Assembly (NCBI GenBank): GCA_016180275.1
Contig: JACPBN010000014.1
Coordinates: forward strand, 4,203-12,741
Reading direction: 5' to 3'
Origin: Candidatus Woesearchaeota archaeon
Lineage (GTDB): Archaea > Nanobdellota > Nanobdellia > Woesearchaeales > UBA10200
Length of the DNA stretch: 8,539 bases
The notes under the pieces were generated by a model. The model worked only from the letters and a program-made list of their open reading frames with translations. It searched no databases and was not told the DNA's origin. Positions 1 through 4,544 of the stretch are shown piece after piece. Each line of letters starts with the position of its first letter. Position 1 is the stretch's first letter. The translations under genes were made by a program, and so were the position numbers.

Positions 1-167
1 CGTAAGCGAGGAAAATCTATCTTTACTTTTTTTCCCCAATACCATACATTAAATATAGGAATACATAAAATAATAAATTCAAATAAAGCAATAATCAGGA
101 TAGATAACGCATAAATATAGACAAAAATCTGTAATATTATGAAGATAATAAATGATTGAATTTTCAT
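1..167 (-). CDS. Small hydrophobic membrane protein, partial (runs off the left edge)
   Basis: An open frame of 55 codons starts with ATG at 167 and has no stop before the window ends, so the C-terminus is missing. The visible protein begins MKIQSFIIFIILQIFVYIYA and continues with a long Ile/Leu/Phe-rich stretch (about residues 5-42), then turns charged (WYWGKKVKIDFPRL). This implies one long or two closely spaced membrane segments followed by a soluble, basic part. GAGGCG lies about 8 nt upstream of the ATG and can serve as ribosome binding site. The ATG overlaps the TGA of the preceding 44-aa gene as ATGA, so translation is probably coupled and the gene belongs to the leftward operon. No family was recognised. 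Small membrane proteins are common in archaeal viruses and plasmids, but that does not identify this one. Confidence 0.6.
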   Translation of the reverse strand, partial: MKIQSFIIFIILQIFVYIYALSILIIALFEFIILCIPIFNVWYWGKKVKIDFPRL

Positions 168-298
168 ATTTTAACGCCTCGTTTCTTCAGTTCTTCTTCA
201 AGCATAGCTTTCCATGCTTTTAACTCATCTACTTTAGTCAAGTAGATACATAGTAATCCTATTACATGATGATATTCCTTAAGTAGTTCTTCTGTCAT
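164..298 (-). CDS. Small hypothetical protein, 44 aa
   Basis: ATG at 298 opens a 44-codon frame ending in TGA at 164-166. The product starts MTEELLKEYHHVIGLLCIYL and ends with the charged run KAMLEEELKKRGVKI; it looks like a mostly helical peptide with a hydrophobic middle and a Lys/Glu-rich, coiled-coil-like end. The case for it being real is its fit in the operon: its ATG overlaps the stop of the winged-helix gene (ATGA at 295-298) and its own stop overlaps the ATG of the next gene (ATGA at 164-167). Two exact ATGA junctions on either side of a 44-codon ORF are unlikely by chance. The function is unknown. It is short enough to be skipped by gene finders with a 60-codon cut-off. Confidence 0.6.
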   Translation of the reverse strand: MTEELLKEYHHVIGLLCIYLTKVDELKAWKAMLEEELKKRGVKI

Positions 299-597
299 GA
301 TGCTTTGATCAGCTGCACTGCAACTCCACAATCGCCTTTAATCCTGCCAAACTCAAACGCTAGTCTACTCATTTTTAGTTCCGCGATCCTGCCACATACG
401 CTGCTTAGCTTAATTTTGCTAAGCCTACTTATCTGGGCATATGTAAGGCCGCTAGGATTTGCTTTAAGCAAGGTAAGTATCTGCTGTCTCTGTATTTCAG
501 TAGCCTCTGGCTTAAGTTGCCAATAAGCACTCTTATACGTGCTTTCTTCCATGAAAAAGGGAAGCAATGACTGCGAGGCAGATATTATTGCAGTCAT
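295..597 (-). CDS. Winged-helix DNA-binding protein, 100 aa
   Basis: Residues about 34-90 read as a winged helix-turn-helix: a first helix (IQRQQILTLLKANPSG), a second and recognition helix (TYAQISRLSKIKLSSVCGRI), then AELKMSRLAFEFGRIKGDCG, which fits the two-stranded wing. This is the layout of small archaeal transcription regulators that act as homodimers; the target here is unknown. The start at 597 is supported by GGTGA eight bases upstream; a second Met at residue 16 would remove a non-helical leader and is the alternative start. The start codon overlaps the TGA of a 15-codon ORF and its stop overlaps the next ATG. As one of three probable DNA-binding proteins in the block it may control element genes, but no operator can be assigned. 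Confidence 0.7.
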   Translation of the reverse strand: MTAIISASQSLLPFFMEESTYKSAYWQLKPEATEIQRQQILTLLKANPSGLTYAQISRLSKIKLSSVCGRIAELKMSRLAFEFGRIKGDCGVAVQLIKAS

Positions 598-641
598 CTT
601 GCTTCACCTTTCTTCTTCCCCACTAATGTTTTTAACCACAT
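594..641 (-). CDS. Possible 15-aa leader peptide ORF
   Basis: ATG at 641 opens MWLKTLVGKKKGEAR and a TGA at 594-596 that overlaps the ATG of the winged-helix gene as ATGA. GGGAG lies about six bases upstream of this ATG, a good ribosome binding site, and the ORF fills most of the 64-base gap after the 108-aa gene. Both the spacing and the ATGA junction match the rest of the operon, which suggests a translated coupling peptide. At 15 codons nothing about the sequence itself proves that it is coding; part of it also serves as the ribosome binding site for the next gene. Confidence 0.3.
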   Translation of the reverse strand: MWLKTLVGKKKGEAR

Positions 642-661
642 TTTTTCTCCCACTAAACTAT

Positions 662-988
662 TTAAGCATCTCTTTTATACTTGTGCGATTCTTGTTTCAT
701 AAGTTTCTTGAACAATCCATAGTATCTGTCACGGTTGCAGCTTGTGCAGTAAAACTGCCACAAGATAGCATAAGGATCATCTTTTCGTTCGCCGTGTTTA
801 AATCCCTTATATATCTGAATAGTTGGCTTACCAAGACATGCTTGGATTACTGGATCATAACATGGCATCTTGACTTTATCGCCAATTTCAATTTTACCTT
901 TTCCTTCTATGAACATAAATAAGATTAAATCATCTATGCTCAATAATACGTGTGGTTTAATATGTCGTCTATCTTGTTCTGGTGTCAT
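662..988 (-). CDS. Hypothetical protein with a CxxC pair, 108 aa
   Basis: The 108-residue product is basic at its C-terminus (KKLMKQESHKYKRDA) and has four cysteines: C43 and C51, and C81/C84 in the CTSC knuckle. One zinc knuckle is likely, with C43 and C51 as possible partners. Residues 14-42 (LLSIDDLILFMFIEGKGKIE, then IGDKVKMP) look like a small beta-rich domain. The ATG at 988 overlaps the stop of the SWIM-type protein gene (ATGA), so the two are probably translated together, and both have metal-binding cysteines. No family was recognised. A nucleic-acid-binding role would suit the zinc knuckle and basic tail, but that is inference. Confidence 0.6.
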   Translation of the reverse strand: MTPEQDRRHIKPHVLLSIDDLILFMFIEGKGKIEIGDKVKMPCYDPVIQACLGKPTIQIYKGFKHGERKDDPYAILWQFYCTSCNRDRYYGLFKKLMKQESHKYKRDA

Positions 989-1209
989 TGATTTGTTTGC
1001 TCATATTGTTTTTGCTTTTCGCTTCGCAACTGAATTTTATTTTTAGCTAATTCTTTCACTGCAAACCAATAATGGATACATTTTACGTGTAATTTGCCTT
1101 TCTGAAATCTTCCTGTGCTGCCATGTATGCACAAACAATTCCAATTTTCTAAATCATCTTCATTGATACTTGTTTCTATCTTGCTAAATTTATGATAAAA
1201 CATTTTCAT
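985..1209 (-). CDS. SWIM-type zinc finger mini-protein, 74 aa
   Basis: The core shows C25-x-C27, then sixteen residues, then C44-x-H46 (WNCLCIHG ... KCIHYWFAVKEL). This is the CxC-xn-CxH signature of the SWIM zinc finger, known from plant MuDR-type transposases, bacterial SWI2/SNF2-linked proteins and archaeal proteins, where it binds DNA or protein. The hydrophobic helix after the last ligand (HYWFAVKELA) is also typical. Here the finger is nearly the entire protein; the C-terminus is a Lys/Gln-rich tail (KQKQYEQTNQ). ATG at 1209 is taken as the start; a Met at residue 3 is equally possible because no strong ribosome binding site is seen. It lies 12 bases after the DUF6745-like gene and overlaps the next gene by ATGA. 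Confidence 0.65.
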   Translation of the reverse strand: MKMFYHKFSKIETSINEDDLENWNCLCIHGSTGRFQKGKLHVKCIHYWFAVKELAKNKIQLRSEKQKQYEQTNQ

Positions 1210-1221
1210 TGGGATTGAATA

Positions 1222-2379
1222 TTATGATTCAATTATTAATTGTTTATATTCATCTTCAATCAAACTAAAAGACCACGCTTGTGCTATATCTGCATTTATT
1301 ATGTCATTTGGTACAAACTTGACATATTCACGCATAGTGCTTGGACATTTATATTTGAGCAATTTCAAATCCTTATCTTTTAGGATATTTTTAATTGAAT
1401 ATAATTGATTGCCTCGTTTAGTCTTGCTAATAAGTTTAGCATCAAGTTCTGTTAATAATCGTTCTGCACCTAATATTTTAAGGGATACATATCTTTGTTC
1501 AATATTTTTCAATTCTAAAATCTCTTTTGCAGACAATGATTTAGTTCTAACTTTTTCCCATAACTCTTTATCGAAAGCAACTCCTTCAATAAAATAATTA
1601 TTATAATTACCTTGCCATTGGATGGCTGCATTATCCATTGAATGTAATTTACCTTGAGGAGTTCTCAATATTATCTTTGGCATCTTACTAACAAAAACAA
1701 ATTTATCATAAAATACAATATTACAAAACCCATTTGTTAAAAATGATTTATACCATTCAAAATCATCCGATTTAACTATACCTATTCTAGTAAAATAATC
1801 ATAAAAACTTAGCCAATAAGTATCAAACCATAATCCATAATATTGCCAGATAAAATTAAGTTTTGGTACTTGAGACCCTACTTGAGACCGTACTTGAGAC
1901 CGTACTTGAGACTCTACTTGAGACCCTACTTGAGACCATACTTGAGACCATACTTGAGACCATACTTGAGACCCTACTTGAGACTCTACTTGAGACCGTA
2001 CTTGAGACCCTACTTGAGACCCTACTTGAGACCATACTTGAGACCGTACTTGAGACTCTACTTGAGACCATACTTGAGACTCTACTTGAGACTCTACTTG
2101 AGACCGTACTTGAGACTCTACTTGAGACTCTACTTGAGACCGTACTTGAGACTCTACTTGAGAATAAATTAAATTAATCATCAGTTGTTGTTCGAACCAA
2201 TTTCTCGCAACTAAGATTATTGGCATAGATAAATTAATTTTTCTATAGAGAATCTTAATATCCTCAAATAACTTTTTTTTATTAATCGAATTATAAATAA
2301 GAGATTTTCTAATATATTCATCTCTAACATCCAACATTAATTCTTCCTGTTCCTTATTTAGTTTTTCAAGTTTTGTCAT
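1222..2379 (-). CDS. DUF6745-like protein with 25 tandem SQVx units, 385 aa
   Basis: Three parts can be seen. Residues 1-72 form a charged helical N-terminus (KLNKEQEELML ... MPIILVARNWFEQQLMINLI). Residues 73-171 are 25 units of Ser-Gln-Val-x, where x is E (8), R (6), W (5) or G (5), the last unit running into Pro. Residues 172-385 hold a conserved-looking domain: WLSFYDYFTR; a GKLHSMDNAAIQW segment that recalls the LHRADGPAI element of DUF6745; NIEQRYVSLKILGAERLL; MREYVKFVP; and a closing IAQAWSFSL. These landmarks, in this order after a [SD]QVx-like repeat, match my memory of DUF6745 proteins, which are known mainly from bacteria and have no assigned function. The gene starts 6 bases after the 101-aa gene, a likely partner. 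The repeat length probably varies between strains. Confidence 0.75.
   Translation of the reverse strand: MTKLEKLNKEQEELMLDVRDEYIRKSLIYNSINKKKLFEDIKILYRKINLSMPIILVARNWFEQQLMINLIYSQVESQVRSQVESQVESQVRSQVESQVESQVWSQVESQVRSQVWSQVGSQVGSQVRSQVESQVGSQVWSQVWSQVWSQVGSQVESQVRSQVRSQVGSQVPKLNFIWQYYGLWFDTYWLSFYDYFTRIGIVKSDDFEWYKSFLTNGFCNIVFYDKFVFVSKMPKIILRTPQGKLHSMDNAAIQWQGNYNNYFIEGVAFDKELWEKVRTKSLSAKEILELKNIEQRYVSLKILGAERLLTELDAKLISKTKRGNQLYSIKNILKDKDLKLLKYKCPSTMREYVKFVPNDIINADIAQAWSFSLIEDEYKQLIIES
1867..2163 (-). repeat. 12-bp in-frame tandem repeat, 25 copies (the last one 9 bp)
   Basis: On the plus strand each unit is TACTTGAGAC followed by two variable bases, seen only as CC, CG, CA or TC. Read on the coding strand the unit is TCT CAA GTA (Ser-Gln-Val) plus GGG, CGG, TGG or GAG. 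Ten of twelve positions are identical in all full units, including every synonymous position. The unit length is a multiple of three, so copy-number changes lengthen or shorten the protein without a frameshift. There are no spacers, so this is not a CRISPR array. Confidence 0.97.
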
Positions 2380-2385
2380 TGGTAA

Positions 2386-2691
2386 TCAATCCATCACTTG
2401 TCTAATCTCTTCTTCAAACGGATTAAATTCACGTTCGATTATGACTTGATAGTTACCTATATCTATTTCAAGTGCTTTATGCTCTTCATGTTGTAGAATA
2501 GTCTTTTGTTTTAACTGAACATATTTCTGACTAGCTTTATCTTCAAGAACAACTATCTGCTGAGATAATAACTGATGTTTATGCCCTGTAACTTCTCCAA
2601 ATGCAAGAATATTATGTTTAGCTTTTGTTAAATTATCTGGCATATCATTAATCTCTTTCAATACTACGTCACCTTGTCTGTAGATTTTCAT
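2386..2691 (-). CDS. Conserved-looking small protein (GHKHQ/HEEH type), 101 aa
   Basis: The protein opens MKIYRQGDVVLKEINDMPDN and then has three recognisable landmarks: ILAFGEVTGHKHQL (residues 28-41), HEEHKALEIDIGNYQVI (residues 68-84) and the ending REFNPFEEEIRQVMD. I recall bacterial proteins with the same order (RQGDV, GE.TGH.H, HEEH, RE..P) next to DUF6745 genes, which is the arrangement here. The conserved His and Glu residues could bind a metal, but no activity is known to me. GGAGG about nine bases upstream of the ATG at 2691 fixes the start. It lies 13 bases after the 152-aa gene and 6 bases before the DUF6745-like gene, so the pair is almost certainly co-transcribed. Confidence 0.7.
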   Translation of the reverse strand: MKIYRQGDVVLKEINDMPDNLTKAKHNILAFGEVTGHKHQLLSQQIVVLEDKASQKYVQLKQKTILQHEEHKALEIDIGNYQVIIEREFNPFEEEIRQVMD

Positions 2692-2704
2692 TTTTGTTTC
2701 CTCC

Positions 2705-3163
2705 TTACTTAAGTAGTAATGATGCTACTCGTTCATTGATTTTATAGAGCAAAGCAAGTTCTGCGCTTATGCCAAAATGTTCCATTAATTCTTTAATTCC
2801 TGCTTGTTGCACAAATAATTCAAAGCTAGCTTCATGTTGTTCGATTGTTTTTTTGGTTGCAGGGCGAACAGTCTCCTCAGTATATGTAATAGTCTGCTGA
2901 TCTTCTGTAATAGTTTGCTTGACTTCCTTAACATCTGGATTATAAGCAGTTCCGTCAACAAGAAGTTTCTTTCTATCGAAATTATTGAAGTTACCATTAA
3001 TAGTATATGGTGCGCTTACTTCATGGCCAGTCACATCTTCATCTATTTCGCCAAAGCAATTATACCAACTACTATTTACTAATAGACCGCTGCTTATTTT
3101 GCTGCCATTCTTTGTATTTATAGGTTTATGACTTACTTTTTCACATTTGCCTTTAAATTCCAT
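2705..3163 (-). CDS. Hypothetical protein with an OB-fold-like N-terminus, 152 aa
   Basis: The N-terminal 70 residues alternate short strands and turns (GKCEKVSHKPINTKNGSKIS, SSWYNCFGEI, GHEVSAPYTINGNFNNF), a pattern that resembles the OB fold of small single-strand-binding or RPA-like proteins, with exposed aromatic residues W33, Y34 and F37. The middle (about 75-110) is Thr/Glu-rich and probably a flexible linker. Residues 110-152 form a helical end (FELFVQQAGIKELMEHFGIS, then KINERVASLLLK). A nucleic-acid-binding role is possible but rests only on this look. GGAGATGATG a few bases upstream supports the ATG at 3163. It follows the Gly-Ala repeat ORF by 24 bases and precedes the 101-aa gene by 13. 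Confidence 0.6.
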   Translation of the reverse strand: MEFKGKCEKVSHKPINTKNGSKISSGLLVNSSWYNCFGEIDEDVTGHEVSAPYTINGNFNNFDRKKLLVDGTAYNPDVKEVKQTITEDQQTITYTEETVRPATKKTIEQHEASFELFVQQAGIKELMEHFGISAELALLYKINERVASLLLK

Positions 3164-3187
3164 TTTTACATCATCTCCATTTATTAT

Positions 3188-3394
3188 TTAATTTGAATTA
3201 TGTGCTCCCACTCCCACTCCCGCTCCCGCTCCTGCTCCAGCTCCCACTCCCGCTCCCACTCCCGCTCCTGCTCCTGCTCCCACTCCCGCTCCCGCTCCTG
3301 CTCCAGCTCCCACTCCCGCTCCTGCACCAGCTCCAACTCCTGCTCCAGCTCCTGCACCAGCTCCAACTCCTGCTCCAGCTCCCGTCATACCCAC
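3188..3394 (-). CDS. Gly-Ala/Val dipeptide-repeat protein, 68 aa
   Basis: This frame encodes 30 Gly-x dipeptides in a row, with x = Ala (22) or Val (8), between a short MGMT start and an HNSN end. All three frames of this strand are open across the 6-bp repeat. I prefer this one because the base changes within the repeat are mostly silent here (GCT/GCA/GCG, GTT/GTG, GGA/GGT), while in the other frames they swap Trp/Arg/Gly/Cys or Leu/Gln/Arg/Trp. The alternative frame 3198-3419 starts at an ATG overlapping the previous stop as ATGA, the normal junction in this operon, so the choice is not settled. Start here is GTG at 3394 or ATG at 3388; neither has a strong ribosome binding site. The product would be silk- or elastin-like and flexible. 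Its function is unknown. Confidence 0.5.
   Translation of the reverse strand: MGMTGAGAGVGAGAGAGAGVGAGAGAGVGAGAGAGAGVGAGAGAGVGAGVGAGAGAGAGVGVGAHNSN
3203..3382 (-). repeat. 6-bp tandem repeat (GGAGCN), 30 copies, with 30-bp higher-order units
   Basis: The coding-strand unit is GGAGCN with N = T, A or G, with C-to-T changes giving GTT/GTG and an occasional GGT. Blocks of five hexamers recur: one 30-bp block is repeated directly at about 3323-3382, and another GCT-GCA-GCG-GCG-GTG block appears twice in the remainder. This shows growth by duplication of 30-bp segments as well as single units. The strand bias (one strand nearly free of C) is strong compared with the AT-rich surroundings. Confidence 0.93.
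3207..3227 (-). other. Potential G-quadruplex motif
   Basis: On the minus (coding) strand four GGG tracts are separated by exactly three bases each, which satisfies the G3-N3 pattern for a compact quadruplex in DNA or in the mRNA. It lies at the 3' end of the hexamer repeat, just before the ribosome binding site of the 152-aa gene. Whether it folds is unknown. Confidence 0.5.
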
Positions 3395-3415
3395 TTCTCA
3401 AAATTGATTGTGTCA

Positions 3416-3772
3416 TCATTTTTGTTCACGTAATAATTTATGTTTCCATACACAAGCATCTATCAAAGCATGCCTACCTACTATTACCTTACCATCTGGA
3501 AAAGGCTCTACTTCGTTTAGTTTACCCACATCAAGAAAATCTTTCCATCTACCAGCGTCTGCTACCCATGCAGCATCTTCTAATACTAACTCATCTTGCT
3601 CAACTGCAATAAGTCTGCCAACTTGGATCATTGTAACCGTACGTAAAACATAATTTTCTCCGACTTCCCATACACCAACTTTCTTCTTAGTTAATGTATC
3701 TTTTTTCTTATCTAATTCTTCAACTGATTTTTTCAGTTCCTCAAAACTTAATTTATTCAAATCTTGTTTCAT
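3416..3772 (-). CDS. Conserved-looking hypothetical protein (EDAAW/EVEPFPDG type), 118 aa
   Basis: The start is placed at the ATG at 3772 because AAGGAGG lies ten bases upstream; a longer frame from 3817 would add 15 residues that overlap the 58-aa gene. After a Lys/Glu-rich helix (about residues 8-31) comes a compact beta-rich domain with GENYVLRTVTMIQVGRLIAV, LVLEDAAWVADAGRWKDFL, NEVEPFPDGKVIVGRHALID and a closing VWKHKLLREQK. I recall the same landmarks (RTVT, GR..AV, L.DAAW.AD.GR, EVEPF, GR...D) in bacterial proteins of unknown function, some of them followed by glycine-dipeptide-repeat proteins as here. The stop overlaps a possible ATG of the repeat ORF. No catalytic role can be named. 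Confidence 0.75.
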   Translation of the reverse strand: MKQDLNKLSFEELKKSVEELDKKKDTLTKKKVGVWEVGENYVLRTVTMIQVGRLIAVEQDELVLEDAAWVADAGRWKDFLDVGKLNEVEPFPDGKVIVGRHALIDACVWKHKLLREQK

Positions 3773-3929
3773 TCTTCTCAGTCCTCCTTCGTCTCTCAAT
3801 AAATCTTTTATGAGCATCTATTTTTTCTTCTTCATATTTATCCCAGTTAAGTTCTCCTTTACGTAACTGAGTATTTAGATGTACTACCATACTTACATAA
3901 CCCTGATCAGTTAATTTAATCTCACTCAT
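3753..3929 (-). CDS. Small basic protein, 58 aa
   Basis: ATG at 3929 opens a 58-codon frame ending in TAA at 3753-3755. The product begins MSEIKLTDQGYVSMVVHLNT and ends with a strongly charged stretch, EEEKIDAHKRF then IERRRRTEKNETRFE, probably a helix. GGAG about ten bases upstream of the ATG is a good ribosome binding site. The start overlaps the stop of the ribbon-helix-helix gene (by 8 bases) and the end overlaps the 118-aa gene (by 20 bases); its RRRR codons hold the Shine-Dalgarno sequence of that gene. The Arg-rich tail could bind nucleic acid. No family was recognised. Confidence 0.6.
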   Translation of the reverse strand: MSEIKLTDQGYVSMVVHLNTQLRKGELNWDKYEEEKIDAHKRFIERRRRTEKNETRFE

Positions 3930-4200
3930 TAGCCATCAACTCCTTTACTAATTGCTTCATTTCTTTCTCATGCTTCAACTTTGATTCAAGTATTGCTACC
4001 TTTGTTCTTGCATCGCCTAAGTCTTCCATTATTGAGTTAATCCGTTTCTCGAAAAACTTTATGAATATCCGCTCCGCAACCTCACTAAGCGGTACTTTCT
4101 GTTCCTTTGCAAAGCTGCGTAACCTGCGTACTATGTGATTTGTCATGCTTAGGCTTATCCTGCATTTCACATACTCGACATCACAAACTTTCCTTGCCAT
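3922..4200 (-). CDS. Ribbon-helix-helix DNA-binding protein with a coiled-coil tail, 92 aa
   Basis: Residues about 8-18 (VEYVKCRISLS) fit the N-terminal beta-strand that inserts into the major groove, followed by helix 1 (TNHIVRRLRSFAKEQ), the turn KVP, and helix 2 (LSEVAERIFIKFFEKR). This is the CopG/MetJ/Arc layout, a dimeric repressor or plasmid-control protein. Residues 56-90 have heptad-like spacing (IMEDLGDARTKVAILESKL, KHEKEMKQLVKEL) and should form a coiled coil for higher-order assembly. GGTG just upstream supports the ATG at 4200. A perfect inverted repeat carrying two copies of ACGTAATAC 11 bp apart begins 33 bp upstream of the start; that spacing suits side-by-side binding of such dimers, so autoregulation or origin binding is a reasonable inference. 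Confidence 0.8.
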   Translation of the reverse strand: MARKVCDVEYVKCRISLSMTNHIVRRLRSFAKEQKVPLSEVAERIFIKFFEKRINSIMEDLGDARTKVAILESKLKHEKEMKQLVKELMANE

Positions 4201-4232
4201 TACACACCATCACAAAGCTTTACAAAACTTAT

Positions 4233-4256
4233 AACGTAATACAAACGTAATACGTT
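4233..4256 (+). repeat. Left arm of a perfect 24-bp inverted repeat
   Basis: This arm contains two direct copies of ACGTAATAC with an 11-bp period. Its exact reverse complement lies at 4405-4428, 148 bp away; the match ends abruptly on both sides. Probable binding site of a regulator, the neighbouring ribbon-helix-helix protein being the best candidate. Confidence 0.9.
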
Positions 4257-4404
4257 TTAAAATTATTTTTCGGTGTTTGTTGGCTTATACCGACAAAATC
4301 AACCGACGCTTTTAATAATCTATAAACTACTTTAAACTCACTTTTACTCAGATTACTTAGTTTTACTACAAAATTTTTTATGTATTCCCTAAGTAACCTC
4401 TCTT

Positions 4405-4428
4405 AACGTATTACGTTTGTATTACGTT
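4405..4428 (-). repeat. Right arm of a perfect 24-bp inverted repeat
   Basis: Exact reverse complement of 4233-4256. It contains two copies of GTATTACGT spaced 11 bp apart. The two arms enclose 148 bp of AT-rich DNA. Confidence 0.9.
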
Positions 4429-4438
4429 TGAACATAAC

Positions 4439-4518
4439 CAATACTGAAATAGGTGTATTGATGTTTAACGTCTGGAAGACGGTGAGGACCCAAACCAGAC
4501 GATCACGTCTTGAGTGAT
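4439..4518. other. Cluster of three hairpins
   Basis: Three perfect stems follow one another: CAATAC/GTATTG (4439-4444 with 4455-4460), CGTCTGG/CCAGACG (4469-4475 with 4495-4501) and ATCAC/GTGAT (4502-4506 with 4514-4518). The second and third are directly adjacent and could stack. They lie after the stop of the zinc-ribbon gene on its transcript, so they may be a 3' structure, a small RNA or part of an origin. No known RNA family was recognised. Confidence 0.45.
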
Positions 4519-4544
4519 TATGATTTATGGTTGCGTTAGCGAAA

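Larger units (their letters stand above)
4201..4544. promoter_or_regulatory. 344-bp non-coding control region, possible replication origin or promoter hub
   Basis: No convincing gene lies here; the ORF that crosses it overlaps the zinc-ribbon gene out of frame and runs through the inverted repeats. The region holds two perfect 24-bp inverted-repeat arms (4233-4256 and 4405-4428), a TCGGT/ACCGA hairpin at 4270-4293, an AT-rich centre, and three more hairpins at 4439-4518. On the minus strand an ATTTTAAAA box at about 4257-4265 lies next to the left arm and could drive the ribbon-helix-helix gene. Dense inverted repeats, repeated motifs and AT-rich DNA beside a DNA-binding protein gene fit an origin or operator region of a plasmid or virus. 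Confidence 0.55.

Noticed and set aside
305..526. Plus-strand ORF opposite the winged-helix gene
   Set aside because: It is the antisense shadow of a gene with a clear domain, ribosome binding site and operon junctions.
539..922. Plus-strand 127-aa ORF
   Set aside because: Antisense to the 108-aa gene and its neighbour; low-complexity Phe/Ser/Leu composition typical of a shadow frame, no ribosome binding site and no partner on this strand.
1867..2163. CRISPR array
   Set aside because: The 12-bp units are directly joined, with no spacers, and the array lies inside a coding frame.
1843..2177. Plus- and minus-strand ORFs over the 12-bp repeat (Tyr-Leu-Arg-Pro, Leu-Glu-Thr and Val-Ser-Ser repeats)
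   Set aside because: A 12-bp repeat with no stop codon is open in several frames. Only the SQVx frame joins to unique coding sequence on both sides and to a recognisable C-terminal domain.
3193..3612. Plus-strand ORFs over the hexamer repeat (Leu-Pro and Ser-rich)
   Set aside because: They are shadows of the repeat and of the 118-aa gene on the minus strand; none has a ribosome binding site or a domain.
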